A DNA stretch of 64,000 nucleotides from Pseudorhodoplanes sp. (GCA_032027085.1 JAVSMS010000001.1:4379730-4443729); one strand, 5' to 3'; shown: positions 30,818-39,432, counted from the stretch's first letter. A program made the numbers and translations. The notes: generated by a model not told the origin, from the letters alone.

Positions 30818-32017
30818 ATGACACTGCCCAGAGAGAGAAATGACCGGGTGCTGTTCGGAACCATCTCGGCCTTTGCCGGGGTAGGCGCCGCGGTCGGCAT
30901 CAGCCTCCTGGCCGCCACCCCCATGTTTGCAGAGATCTGCTCCCCGTCGCGGCTGTTTGCGGCCAATGCGGCCACCAGCGAAGAGGCCCCGCGCACGGCG
31001 GCCTATGTGGCGCAGCCGGCGCGCGGCGTCGTCCCGCACGCACATAACCCGAGCAAGATCGTCAAGAGCGACCATCCGATCTCCATCGTGCGCAGCCCGA
31101 CCGACCTGCCCAAGCCCATCGGCAAACGTGGCCCGCTGCGGGTGAAGGTCGATCTCGACACCGTCGAGGTCACCGGCAAGCTGGCGGATGGCGCGACCTA
31201 CCGCTACTGGACCTTCAACCAGAAAGTTCCCGGACCGTTCATCCGCGTGCGCGTCGGCGACACCGTCGAGGTGCGGCTGAAGAATCATGACGACAGCGCC
31301 ATGATGCACAATGTCGACTTCCATGCCGTCACCGGACCGGGCGGCGGCGCGAAGGCGACGGATGCCGCTCCCAGCGAATCCCGCGGCTTCGAGTTCGTCG
31401 CGACCAATCCGGGATTGTATGTCTATCACTGCGCGGTGCCGATGGCGGCGCAGCATATCTCGAACGGCATGTACGGCATGATCCTGGTCGAGCCGGAAGG
31501 CGGTCTGCCCAAGGTCGATCACGAATTCTACGTCATGCAGGGCGAGCTCTATACCGAGCAGAAGATCGGCGCCAAGGGCGAGATCGCCGAAAGCTACGAG
31601 AAGCTGGTGGACGAGAAGCCGGAATACTTCCTGTTCAACGGCGCGGTCGGCGCACTCACCACCGAGAAGCCGCTGAAGGCGAAGGTCGGCGAGACCGTGC
31701 GCATCTTCTTCGGCGTTGGCGGCCCGAACTACACCTCGTCCTTCCACGTGATCGGCGAGATTTTCGACCGGGTCTACAGCCAGGGTTCGCTCACCGCCCG
31801 TCCGCTCACCGACGTGCAGACCACAAGCGTGCCTCCCGGCGGGGCGGTCGTCGTGGACTTCAAGCTCGAGGTGCCCGGCAAATACATGCTGGTCGACCAT
31901 GCCCTGAGCCGCGTGGAAAAGGGGCTCGCCGGCGTGCTCGAGGTGGAGGGACCGGACAATCCCAATGTGTTCAAGGATTACGATCCGGTAAAATCCGCGC
32001 AATCGATGTCACACTGA
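30818..32017 (+). CDS. nirK: Copper-containing nitrite reductase
   Basis: Periplasmic copper nitrite reductase reducing nitrite to nitric oxide in denitrification. The 399-residue product has a signal segment (VLFGTISAFAGVGAAVGISL region) and two cupredoxin domains. Type 1 copper ligands are His164, Cys205, His213 and Met218; type 2 ligands are His169, His204 and His361; the catalytic Asp167 and His310 are present (MMHNVDFH, YVYHCAVPMAAQHISNGM, SSFHVIGEIF, LVDHALSR). About 60 residues of unusual sequence lie between the signal and the first cupredoxin domain. GGAAAGGT precedes ATG 30818. A terminator follows, then a Dnr-like regulator. No nor genes are near. Confidence 0.95.
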   Translation: MTLPRERNDRVLFGTISAFAGVGAAVGISLLAATPMFAEICSPSRLFAANAATSEEAPRTAAYVAQPARGVVPHAHNPSKIVKSDHPISIVRSPTDLPKPIGKRGPLRVKVDLDTVEVTGKLADGATYRYWTFNQKVPGPFIRVRVGDTVEVRLKNHDDSAMMHNVDFHAVTGPGGGAKATDAAPSESRGFEFVATNPGLYVYHCAVPMAAQHISNGMYGMILVEPEGGLPKVDHEFYVMQGELYTEQKIGAKGEIAESYEKLVDEKPEYFLFNGAVGALTTEKPLKAKVGETVRIFFGVGGPNYTSSFHVIGEIFDRVYSQGSLTARPLTDVQTTSVPPGGAVVVDFKLEVPGKYMLVDHALSRVEKGLAGVLEVEGPDNPNVFKDYDPVKSAQSMSH

Positions 32018-32039
32018 CATCACAACCGCCGGCCTGACA

Positions 32040-32070
32040 AAATTCGGCCCTCCCACTGGGGGCCGAATTT
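32040..32070 (+). terminator. Hairpin after nirK
   Basis: AAATTCGGCCC (32040-32050) pairs with GGGCCGAATTT (32060-32070): an 11-bp stem with a 9-base loop, ending in a TTTGTTTG stretch. It separates nirK from the regulator gene. Confidence 0.8.
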
Positions 32071-32095
32071 GTTTGTGCCGCTGGTTCCGGACGGT

Positions 32096-32839
32096 ATGAT
32101 GCCCGCCGTCCCCAACTTTACGGATTCGGACCTTGTGGCTTTTGCGCTCGACCGCTCTCTGATCTCCGACCTGCCCCTCTTCGCCTCGCTCACTCCCGAA
32201 GCGCTCGATCACATTCTCTCCTTCGCGCGGGCGCAGCACTATCCGAGAAATACGGTGGTGTTCGAGCAGGGCGCCGTCGCACCCTTCTTTTTCCTGCTCC
32301 TGCACGGGCGCCTGCGGGTCACCCAGGTCACGCCCACCGGCGAGCAGATCGTGGTCCGTTTCGTCCATCCAGGCGACATTTTTGGCGTCGCGATGGCCAT
32401 CGGCCGCAAGACCTATCCCGGCACGGCGATCGCGGTAGTGGACAGCATCGCCCTCACCTGGCCGTCGGAAATCTGGCCGAAACTCGCCTCCGAGCACCCG
32501 GCGCTGGCCATCAATGCGATGCAGATCATCGGCAGCCGTCTGCAGGACGCGCATACCCGTCTGCGCGAGATTGCCACCGAAGAGGTCGAGCGCCGTATCG
32601 CCCATACCGTCCTGCGGCTGGCCAAGGACGCCAGCCGCGCCACCGCCGACGGGGCGGAGATTGATTTCCCGCTGAGCCGCCAGGACATCGCCGAGTTGAC
32701 CGGCACCACCCTGCATACGGTCAGCCGTATCATGAGCGCCTGGGAAGCCGCGGGCGTCGTCGAAAGCGGACGTCAGCGCGTCGCGGTCCGCGACATAGCG
32801 CGTCTTGAGTCCATCGCCGAAGGCGCGACGCAGGAGTGA
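32096..32839 (+). CDS. Crp/Fnr-family regulator, Dnr/NnrR-like
   Basis: Transcription factor of 247 residues with an N-terminal cyclic-nucleotide-like sensor domain (YPRNTVVFEQGAVAPFFFLL, FVHPGDIFGVAM), a dimer helix and a C-terminal HTH (LSRQDIAELTGTTLHTVSRI). The protein contains no cysteine, so an FNR-type iron-sulfur cluster is excluded; Dnr/NnrR proteins, which sense NO through heme, are the best fit. In the recognition helix the usual Glu is His (HTVSR), typical of the NNR/Dnr branch. Position right after nirK supports control of nirK. The start is ATG 32096 or 32099. Confidence 0.85.
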   Translation: MMPAVPNFTDSDLVAFALDRSLISDLPLFASLTPEALDHILSFARAQHYPRNTVVFEQGAVAPFFFLLLHGRLRVTQVTPTGEQIVVRFVHPGDIFGVAMAIGRKTYPGTAIAVVDSIALTWPSEIWPKLASEHPALAINAMQIIGSRLQDAHTRLREIATEEVERRIAHTVLRLAKDASRATADGAEIDFPLSRQDIAELTGTTLHTVSRIMSAWEAAGVVESGRQRVAVRDIARLESIAEGATQE

Positions 32840-32886
32840 TCCTATCATCCCGGCGCTTTGCCCTGCGGCAACGGCGATGCCAGAAC

Positions 32887-33234
32887 TCACTCGTGCGGCA
32901 GCACCTTGAACGGCTGCTTGTAAGGCACGACCCGCAGCGACGACGCCGCCAGCACCCCGATCTTTTGCAGCGGTGCCACAACGCGCTCACCGTCCTTGGC
33001 TTGCCGCACCCCGTATTGCCAGAGCGTGAGCGCGCCCTTGGCGGCGATCGTCTTGGCGATGCCGCCGGCGTCGCCGCCCATGTCTTTCAGCTCGGCATCG
33101 TTGAGGCCGACGACGATCTCGTCCTTCACCGTCACGATCTTGAACAGGGTTTCGGCGAAAGCCGGCTGCGCCACCAGCACGACAAGGCCTGCCGCCAGCG
33201 AAGCGCCGGCGAGGCGCTGAAATGCATTGATCAT
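32887..33234 (-). CDS. Small exported protein of unknown function
   Basis: Protein of 115 residues with a signal peptide (INAFQRLAGASLAAGLVVLV, cut after AFA) and a mature part starting ETLFKIVTVKDEIVVGLNDAEL. I recognise no domain. Convergent with the Dnr-like gene. A link to nitrite reduction cannot be shown. ATG 33234 was chosen for the signal peptide. Confidence 0.65.
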   Translation of the reverse strand: MINAFQRLAGASLAAGLVVLVAQPAFAETLFKIVTVKDEIVVGLNDAELKDMGGDAGGIAKTIAAKGALTLWQYGVRQAKDGERVVAPLQKIGVLAASSLRVVPYKQPFKVLPHE

Positions 33235-33315
33235 CGGAAAGTCCCCCACAAGAAGTATCTGCCTGCCTTGGTCGCACAAGGCGGGCGGCCGGTTCAAGCA
33301 TTCCGAAGGCGAACC

Positions 33316-34026
33316 TCACCCATCCAGCTCCGGATAATGCCGGAAGATTCCCATCTGGTTGAACGCAATGCGCCGGTCGCTGGCGAGATAGGCCTTGATG
33401 CGCGGCCGCGCCGCGACCGAGCCATGCCCAGCGGCGATGCGCTTGTACTGCTTGTCGAAGGACGCCATTGCGTTCGGAAACGCATAACGCAGGCCGCCCA
33501 CCACCTGGAATAGCGACAGGTCGGCATAGCTGCAGCGCCTTCCAGTGAAATAAGGCCCGCCACTGCCTTTCAGCACGCGCTCGAAATAGCCAAGGAATTT
33601 CGGCAGCCGCTCGCTGCGGAAATCCTCTGCGCGGCGCTTCGCTTCCGGCTTCTGGTCCTCGTAATAAAGTCCGGAGCCGATCGGATGATGGGTGTCGTGA
33701 ATCTCGACGATGAAGTCGGCAAGCGTCAGCTGCAACTGATGCACCCACAGCTTGCCTGCCTCGGTCTTAGGCGCGAGGCCGTGCCGCCCGCCGAGAAAAA
33801 GAAGGATGTTGGCGGTCTGGCCGATGACAAGTTTCCCCGCTTTCAGAAACGGCGGCGCGAAGGGCGGCGTCTTGACGGCCGCACTCTGCATCATCCGCAT
33901 CATCTTCTCTTCGCCGCCGTCCTCGCGCGCGACGTCGACATAGTCCGCGCCCGCCTCCTCCAGTGCGAGCCGCACAGATTCCCCGCGCCCCTGGATCTCG
34001 GACCAGTAATAGAGCTCGTAGCGCAT
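33316..34026 (-). CDS. Glutathione S-transferase-family protein
   Basis: GST of 236 residues: N-terminal thioredoxin-like domain (YELYYWSEIQGRGESVRLAL with the catalytic-region Tyr, then KLVIGQTANILLFLG, the glutathione-binding cis-Pro/QT part altered) and an all-helical C-terminal domain (TGRRCSYADLSLFQVVGGL, where SYADL is the conserved capping-box type). Alpha/pi/sigma-class-like layout. The substrate is unknown. No ribosome binding site stands out except GAGGAGT just ahead of ATG 34026. Confidence 0.88.
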   Translation of the reverse strand: MRYELYYWSEIQGRGESVRLALEEAGADYVDVAREDGGEEKMMRMMQSAAVKTPPFAPPFLKAGKLVIGQTANILLFLGGRHGLAPKTEAGKLWVHQLQLTLADFIVEIHDTHHPIGSGLYYEDQKPEAKRRAEDFRSERLPKFLGYFERVLKGSGGPYFTGRRCSYADLSLFQVVGGLRYAFPNAMASFDKQYKRIAAGHGSVAARPRIKAYLASDRRIAFNQMGIFRHYPELDG

Positions 34027-34138
34027 GATGATGACTCCTCTTCGCCGCCCCGATCATAGCGGCGGCGAGAGGATTTGGGTGTGCAGCTGCGCGAGAAAGA
34101 CCGGGCGGTAAGCCGCCTCGGCTTTCGGCGCCAGCAAT

Positions 34139-34417
34139 CTACTTCTTCGGCTCGACGACGGTTTTGGACGAGCCCTCGGGCGCTTCTTGCATGCCTGGCG
34201 GGCTTTGCCCCTGCGGGCTTTCGGCCGGCGCGCCGCCGGATTTTGTCTCGATCGGCCCGGTCCAGCCCTGAGGCTGCACCTGCCCTTTGGTCTCGGGCGA
34301 GACGGTACGCCCGGTGCTCTCCGCCGACGGGTCCGGCGATTTTTCCGGCGCCGGCGTCTGCGCCGACGCCATTGCGACGGAGGAAACCAGACAGAACGCG
34401 ATAAGGGTCACCCGCAT
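34139..34417 (-). CDS. Small secreted Pro/Ser-rich hypothetical protein
   Basis: Protein of 92 residues with a signal peptide (MRVTLIAFCLVSSVAMASAQ) and a disordered mature part rich in Pro, Glu, Gly and Ser (TPAPEKSPDPSAESTGRTVS). No domain is recognised. AGGAG precedes ATG 34417; the in-frame start at 34447 is less likely. Function unknown. Confidence 0.6.
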   Translation of the reverse strand: MRVTLIAFCLVSSVAMASAQTPAPEKSPDPSAESTGRTVSPETKGQVQPQGWTGPIETKSGGAPAESPQGQSPPGMQEAPEGSSKTVVEPKK

Positions 34418-34614
34418 TTGAAACTCCTGAACAGACCGGTGTTTCAACTCTCGCGGGGGCGATGGGTTCCGTGCTTTGGCGAAGCGCAGACGTCATGCGG
34501 CGGCGATCGGTTGGCACGGTGGTTGACCGGTATTCAGGTTAACGTGGTGGAGACCTTGTTTATTGCGGGCATTCAGGCACAGTGCGCTCACGTATACGTA
34601 GGTGGGCGTGGCGT

Positions 34615-35613
34615 ATGACAGCTCTCTTCGGCATCCATCCGGAAACGCTGGTGCTGCCGCTCATGTATGTCGGCATCGGCTTTCTGTTGGCCGCGCTGAT
34701 CGCGCTGGCGCTGTCACCCGCCATTCACCGCCGCGCCGAGCGGCTAACCAAACGCCGCCTCGGCAAGCAGATCCCGCTGACGTTACAGCACTTGCGCAGC
34801 GCAAATGAGCAGATGCGCGCCGAGCACGCAGTGGCGAAGCGCGATCTCACATTGAGCCTGGATAAACTGCACGAAAAGACCGCGTTGCAGAGCGCCGCAC
34901 TCGGCCGCAAGACCGAAGAAGCCAACCGCCTGAGAGCCGAGCTGTCAGAGAAGACGGCTGCGCTCGCCAGAATCGAAACGCGCAGCGCCGAAGGCGACGA
35001 CGACCTGCGTTCCGAACTCGCTGCGGCGCAATTCGAAGCCAACGCCAGCCGACTCGCCCTGCAGGAGGCGGAGCAGGCGATCATCGCGTTGCAGTCGGAG
35101 ATCACCGGACTCACCGCCGCGGTCGAGAACCGCTCGCGCCTGATCGATCGTCAGCAGCATGACATCATGACCCTGACGACGCAGCTCGCAGGCACCGGCG
35201 AGGCGGCTCCCCCGCCGATCCTGCCGCCCATCGCCACGGCGGCGACAGCTGCGCCGCATCAGGAGCAGCCGATGCTGCAGGTGCCGGTCACCGCGCCGCC
35301 TGCCCACATGGCGCCGCCGGCGCCGCGCCCCACGCCCGCGGTCATTTCCTTCGAGGCGCGGCTCGCCGCCATCCGCGACGACAAGCCATTGCGCGACGTG
35401 CGGCCCGACGCGCTCGTGCGGCGCAAGGTGCCGATCATGCCGGCGCCGCAAGCTGCGAAGCCGCAGCCGCCGTCGGACTCCGAACCTGATCCGACGCGGG
35501 TTGCGACCGACATCCGTTACGACGAGCCGCTGTCCACCGCCGAATTGCTCGAGCTCGGCAAGGCCATGCTGCGGCAGCCGGCGAAGGACGGCCCGCCGCA
35601 CAAGACGCATTGA
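34615..35613 (+). CDS. Membrane-anchored coiled-coil protein of unknown function
   Basis: Protein of 332 residues. An N-terminal membrane segment (LVLPLMYVGIGFLLAALIAL) is followed by a basic patch (RRAERLTKRRLGKQ), a long coiled coil (about residues 60-180, many heptads rich in Glu, Ala, Leu and Arg) and a Pro/Ala-rich tail (APPAHMAPPAPRPTPAV). The layout recalls cell-envelope or division-associated scaffolds, but there is no family match that I know. ATG 34615 is chosen; the upstream frame is not supported. Alone between opposite-strand genes. Confidence 0.7.
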   Translation: MTALFGIHPETLVLPLMYVGIGFLLAALIALALSPAIHRRAERLTKRRLGKQIPLTLQHLRSANEQMRAEHAVAKRDLTLSLDKLHEKTALQSAALGRKTEEANRLRAELSEKTAALARIETRSAEGDDDLRSELAAAQFEANASRLALQEAEQAIIALQSEITGLTAAVENRSRLIDRQQHDIMTLTTQLAGTGEAAPPPILPPIATAATAAPHQEQPMLQVPVTAPPAHMAPPAPRPTPAVISFEARLAAIRDDKPLRDVRPDALVRRKVPIMPAPQAAKPQPPSDSEPDPTRVATDIRYDEPLSTAELLELGKAMLRQPAKDGPPHKTH

Positions 35614-35649
35614 TGGCGTTCAGCCAAATTGAAGCTGATGCCACATACT

Positions 35650-35718
35650 CGTTCGTTCCCGCGCAAGCGGGAACCCAGTGTTTCTGGCTCTGGGTCCCCG
35701 CTTTCGCGTCGACGAACG
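35650..35718. repeat. Inverted-repeat intergenic element, family A copy 2
   Basis: CGTTCCCGCGCAAGCGGGAAC at the left and GGGTCCCCGCTTTCGCGTCG at the right, again forming two facing hairpins. It is a diverged relative of 546-620 and lies between convergent genes. Confidence 0.7.
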
Positions 35719-35760
35719 GAGAGGGATTTTGAGCGGCGAATCCAACTCGGCGTTATGCCC

Positions 35761-36432
35761 CTACTTCGCTAAATTCACCGCGAAGCAATAGAACAGGCCG
35801 TCACCGCCGGTCGATCGCAGATCGGCCTGTGCACAGCCGCCGCCGGGCCCACGCGAGGGATGCGACGAATTCCAGGATTTCGCAGGCGCGGAATCGTCGA
35901 GCCCCATGCGGTCATGATGGCCGACCATCGCGGAGCCTTCGCCACCCTTGGTCCAGTTGCCGCAGGTGCGATCCTGATCGCCGGTGAAGGCGGTGCCGTC
36001 CGGCTGCGAGCCGGTGAGAATGTCGTGGCGGTTCGGCTGGTCACCACGACCGTTCACGACCTCGCCCTTTTCGTTCAGCGCCGTCTGCTTGGTGAGGTTG
36101 TTGCTGGCGCCGTGCAGATCGGCCACGTCCTTGGCGATCACGACACCCTTGGCATTCTGCCAGGGCCCCTTGCCGATCCGGTCGCGCGCATTCACCGCAT
36201 TCTGGCCCTGCGTCGAGAGATAGGCCCGCCATGTCTTGGAACCGGCGCCCGCCGCCTGCGCAAGGGACTGGCAATGCTTGTCGGCGCCATCCAGGCCACC
36301 GAGGTCGCCGCCCTTGCCCGGGCCGGCGCTGGTGATGAAGAATGTCATGTTGGCTTGCTGCGCCTGCGCCGCGCCGGACATCCACAACAACGCCGCCGAC
36401 GCAACGACGACCGCCAAGTTTCTGGTCCGCAT
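35761..36432 (-). CDS. Secreted lectin-like protein
   Basis: Exported protein of 223 residues: signal peptide (MRTRNLAVVVASAALLWM, cut after AQA) then NMTFFITSAGPGKGGDLGGL. The mature part has a pattern of Cys, Trp and Gly residues (LDGADKHCQSLAQAAG, WRAYLSTQGQNAVNARDRIG, DRTCGNWTKGGEG, GGGCAQADLRSTGGDGLFYC). Proteins with this pattern in Bradyrhizobium-type genomes are annotated as lectins or DUF1554-like; I cannot confirm sugar binding. GGAGGAAA precedes ATG 36432, and the longer open frame upstream has none. Confidence 0.65.
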   Translation of the reverse strand: MRTRNLAVVVASAALLWMSGAAQAQQANMTFFITSAGPGKGGDLGGLDGADKHCQSLAQAAGAGSKTWRAYLSTQGQNAVNARDRIGKGPWQNAKGVVIAKDVADLHGASNNLTKQTALNEKGEVVNGRGDQPNRHDILTGSQPDGTAFTGDQDRTCGNWTKGGEGSAMVGHHDRMGLDDSAPAKSWNSSHPSRGPGGGCAQADLRSTGGDGLFYCFAVNLAK

Positions 36433-36576
36433 GGTGTTTCCTCCGTGAGCCCTACGCTCAGCCTTACCAACCCCGGCCTTGCATTTTTCATCCAGATATT
36501 GGAAGCGCTGGCCTTCATACAGACGAATCAGGCAGATAAATTTCTCGTCAACTCGCAGTTCCAACGCCGTAGCCGC

Positions 36577-37122
36577 ATGCCGAAATATCCCTTCCGCGTC
36601 GGCCGCGCCCGCACCGGGCTTGGCCTTTTCGCCACCGAACCGATCAAGAAGCGCGCCTTCATCGTTGAGTACAAGGGCCCGCGCCTGAGCAACGAAAAGG
36701 CCGACCGGCTGGAGGCGCGCGGTTCCAAGTACATGTATCAGGTCAACGACAAGTGGACGATCGACGGATCGAGCCGCAAGAATGTCGCGCGCTACGCCAA
36801 TCATTCATGCCGGCCGAATGCGGAATCCGACACCGTGCGGGGAAAAGGTGGACGCAACGGCCGCGGCGGCCGTGTCATCATCCGCGCCATCAAGAATATC
36901 AAGCCCGGCGAGGAAATCGTTTACGATTACGGCGATGACTATTTCAAATATGTCATCACGCCGCAGCGCTGCAAATGCGACAAGTGCATGAAAAGGCGCG
37001 CCGAGGCGAGGCGCCTTGCCCGTCTGAAGGCGAAGCGGCGTGCGACCCGCTCCAAAAATGCAGCCGCCAAGGCGAAGTCAGCGCGCAAAACGAAATCCGT
37101 CGGCAAGAAGAAGCGGCGCTGA
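36577..37122 (+). CDS. SET-domain lysine methyltransferase with histone-like basic tail
   Basis: Bacterial SET-domain protein, 181 residues, predicted to transfer methyl groups from SAM to protein lysines. The SET core is present: GLGLFATEPIKKRAFIVEY at the N-terminus, NVARYANHSCRPNAE (NHSCxPN, residues 75-81) and PGEEIVYDYGDDY, which complete the pseudoknot. A post-SET zinc-type motif CKCDKCM (132-138) follows. Residues 139-181 are almost all Lys, Arg and Ala (RLKAKRRATRSK, AKSARKTKSVGKKKRR), like a histone H1 or Hc1 tail. The start is ATG 36577; upstream sequence is shadow of the opposite gene. Substrate unknown; ribosomal or nucleoid proteins are possible. Confidence 0.85.
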   Translation: MPKYPFRVGRARTGLGLFATEPIKKRAFIVEYKGPRLSNEKADRLEARGSKYMYQVNDKWTIDGSSRKNVARYANHSCRPNAESDTVRGKGGRNGRGGRVIIRAIKNIKPGEEIVYDYGDDYFKYVITPQRCKCDKCMKRRAEARRLARLKAKRRATRSKNAAAKAKSARKTKSVGKKKRR

Positions 37123-37128
37123 CTGAAA

Positions 37129-38163
37129 CTATTGCGACAGATACCTGACGGCGGCCGAGGTCGCAGCGCCGCCGATCACGCAGGGCAATCCCATCGCAAC
37201 TTGCCCGGTCACCGCCGCGGCGACGCAGCCAAGCCCGATCGCACCCTCGCCGATCTTGCCCCAGGTCGCGATGTCACGTTTCGAGCCGGGACCGTAGCGC
37301 TTCAGATTTTCCAGCGAGGCCATCGCCTCCTTGCGGATGCGTCCGGTATCGGCGATGTCGGCAGAATCGATCACCTCTTTCAGGATGGGCGCGGTCTCTT
37401 TGTTCTGATGCCTGGCCATGCGCTTGAGCATTCTCAGCAAGACGTCGTCGCGCGAGGCGTTGCGCGCCAGCGTGAATTTTGCCATCGCACCGAGTATCAG
37501 CTTCTCGTCATGATCCTTGTCCTTCGACCAGGGCAGCATGCCGACAATGCGAGCGATCGGACCATAGCCGCGGGTGGCGAAGTAATAGCCCCAGAAGGTG
37601 TCGAGCAGTTCCGGCGACAGATCGATGGACCAGGTCCTTCTTTGCTCGCGACGCTCGCGGGAGAAATAACGCCGCAGTTTTTCCATCGCCGTCGGGTCCT
37701 TGTCGGGCGCAAGATCGAGCAAGGTCGGCAGCGCGCCGCTGACATATTTATCGATCATCGCGCGGCGCGACGGCAGTTGGTCGGCAAATTCCAGCAGCAG
37801 GGTTTTCCAGTCGGGCAATCCCGAATAGGCGACCGCGCGTACGACCATCCACTGGTCCTCGCCCGGCAGCGGCAGCATCCTTTCGAGCAACTGCGCCGCC
37901 TTGTCGGGATTGGCGCCAAGCACACCGGCGACGAAGCCGACATAAACACCGGCGCTTTCAGGATCGCGCAGGGCGCCCGCCTGCGACAAGGCCTTCACCG
38001 CCGCCGGCAGCGCGGACGGGTCCCGCTTGATATGATAGATGTTGATCCAGGCGAGAATGGCTTCCGGCGTGGATGAGGCTGGGCCGCGCGTTGGCGCAGC
38101 CTGCGACCCGAGGCAGCCAATCAGAATGGCGGTCGTGGCCAAAATCCCCGTCAAGTAACGCAT
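37129..38163 (-). CDS. Lipoprotein of unknown function
   Basis: Protein of 344 residues with a lipobox (AILIGCLGS, Cys17), so probably a lipoprotein. The mature part is alpha-helical with repeat-like helices (PESAGVYVGFVAGVLGANPD, PLPGEDQWMVVRAVAYSG). A C-terminal hydrophobic hairpin is possible (IGLGCVAAAVTGQVAMGLPCVIGG). I do not recognise a family. It ends 6 bases from the SET gene, in convergent orientation. Confidence 0.65.
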   Translation of the reverse strand: MRYLTGILATTAILIGCLGSQAAPTRGPASSTPEAILAWINIYHIKRDPSALPAAVKALSQAGALRDPESAGVYVGFVAGVLGANPDKAAQLLERMLPLPGEDQWMVVRAVAYSGLPDWKTLLLEFADQLPSRRAMIDKYVSGALPTLLDLAPDKDPTAMEKLRRYFSRERREQRRTWSIDLSPELLDTFWGYYFATRGYGPIARIVGMLPWSKDKDHDEKLILGAMAKFTLARNASRDDVLLRMLKRMARHQNKETAPILKEVIDSADIADTGRIRKEAMASLENLKRYGPGSKRDIATWGKIGEGAIGLGCVAAAVTGQVAMGLPCVIGGAATSAAVRYLSQ

Positions 38164-38312
38164 GTCTTCGTCCCCGCTCCATGCAAAGCGGCTTCAAAGG
38201 AAACAACGCGTGCGGGCTATTTCATGTCAGCAGAACGGCAGGACCGGGCGCGAAGCCTCACTTCCGCCGCAAGGCTTTTCACCGGACGGCAGGGCGATCA
38301 GGGCTCGACCGC

Positions 38313-38390
38313 CTATTGTTCGCCGGTGACGGGTTCAAGCCCGTCGACATGCTTGCCGTCCTGCTCATCCTGCATGGCGACGTGAACCAT
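38313..38390 (-). pseudogene. C-terminal remnant of a cupin/mandelonitrile-lyase-like protein
   Basis: The 25 codons (MVHVAMQDEQDGKHVDGLEP then VTGEQ and stop) resemble the C-terminal end of cupin-domain carboxymuconolactone/mandelonitrile-lyase-like proteins (MTHIAIQEALDGKVVDWMEK type). No cupin core is found upstream, only a terminator, so this is a leftover. It explains part of the 309-base gap. The match is from memory and short. Confidence 0.35.
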
Positions 38391-38415
38391 CGCCGCCTTG
38401 CGGGCATAACAACAA

Positions 38416-38444
38416 AAAGAGCCCGGCAAAGTGCCGGGCTCTTT
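38416..38444 (-). terminator. Intrinsic terminator of the Tim44-like gene
   Basis: AAAGAGCCCGGC (38416-38427) and GCCGGGCTCTTT (38433-38444) form a perfect 12-bp stem with a 5-base loop. On the minus strand it ends in CTCTTTTTGTT, a classic U tract, 28 bases after the gene's stop. Confidence 0.9.
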
Positions 38445-38472
38445 GACTTGAGTTTTTCCTGTGAACTGCGAA

Positions 38473-39432
38473 CTACGCCTGCTGGATCGCGGACAATATC
38501 CACTGTCCTCCCGGCGCGCGCATGAAGGTCCACAATTCCGTGGCCTCCTGCTTCTGGTCGGAGCCGTCGACCAGTTTGCCGCTGGCGCGATCCAGGGTCT
38601 TGTCGATCAGCGAGAAGCGCATGGCGACGGTCGCGTAGTCGGTCGCGCCCTCGCGCCAGGATTCCGCGAGATCGCCCTGTTCCAGCTTCACGTCGCTGAC
38701 CTGATTGACCACGCCGCGGCTGGTATTGTCCGCTAGCTGCTCGGCGAAATAGCTGAGCATTTCAGGCGTGACGAGCGCGCGCAGCTTGCCGAGATCCTCC
38801 GACGAGTAAGCCGCCTGGACTTCGCCCAGCAATCGTTCGAACGCGTTGTAATCCTCTTCGCGAATCTCGACGTTGCCGGCCGGCACCGCCGCCATGCCGC
38901 CGGACGTGCCGCGTGCATAATCCGGCGTCGCCGCATTCATGTCGCGCAAGGACGGTCCTGTCGCGGTCGCATAGCCGCCGGCGTTGCGCCGCTGCAGCCA
39001 GTTCCAGATCAGGCGCGCGACCAGTACGATCAACGCGATCTGAATGATCAGGCCGAGCATGGACGCAAAGCCTGCGCCGAGCCCGCCAAACAGTCCGTTG
39101 CCGAAGAGCATGCCGAGCAGCCCGGCACCAAGGAAGCCGGCAAACAGGCCGCCGAGAAAACCCGGACGGTTGAAGAAGCCGCCAGCCTGACCCGTGGTCT
39201 GCGCGCCGGTTGCCGCCGGACGCTGCTGCGCCGGCTGGGTCATGCTGCGCTCCATGGGAGAGGCGGACCGCGGTGCGGTCTGCGTGACCGGGGGCGGTGA
39301 AAAGGTGCGCGATCCGCGGCTGCCGAAGCTCTTGCCTCCGCCCACGCGCGCATCGGCGTCGCCGGCGATCAGCACCAGCGCAGCCAATATGGCGACAGCC
39401 GCCAAGGGCCAGCGCAGTTGATTCCAGACCAT
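38473..39432 (-). CDS. Tim44-like domain protein
   Basis: Membrane protein of 319 residues. A signal-type segment (LRWPLAAVAILAALVLIAG) is followed by a Gly/Phe-rich membrane region (NRPGFLGGLFAGFLGAGLLG and SMLGLIIQIALIVLVARLIW) and a C-terminal Tim44/MRPL45-like domain (EDYNAFERLLGEVQAAYSSE, ALVTPEMLSYFAEQLADN, ATELWTFMRAPGGQWILSAI). Bacterial Tim44-like proteins are common in alphaproteobacteria; a role at the inner membrane is likely but unproved. GGGAGGAATTC precedes ATG 39432. A clean terminator follows. Confidence 0.85.
   Translation of the reverse strand: MVWNQLRWPLAAVAILAALVLIAGDADARVGGGKSFGSRGSRTFSPPPVTQTAPRSASPMERSMTQPAQQRPAATGAQTTGQAGGFFNRPGFLGGLFAGFLGAGLLGMLFGNGLFGGLGAGFASMLGLIIQIALIVLVARLIWNWLQRRNAGGYATATGPSLRDMNAATPDYARGTSGGMAAVPAGNVEIREEDYNAFERLLGEVQAAYSSEDLGKLRALVTPEMLSYFAEQLADNTSRGVVNQVSDVKLEQGDLAESWREGATDYATVAMRFSLIDKTLDRASGKLVDGSDQKQEATELWTFMRAPGGQWILSAIQQA

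Noticed and set aside
38325-38345. tRNA T-arm-like GACGGGTTCAAGCCCGTC
   Set aside because: The loop between the stems is 6 bases, not 7, and no acceptor, D or anticodon arms fit around it; it lies in the cupin-like remnant.
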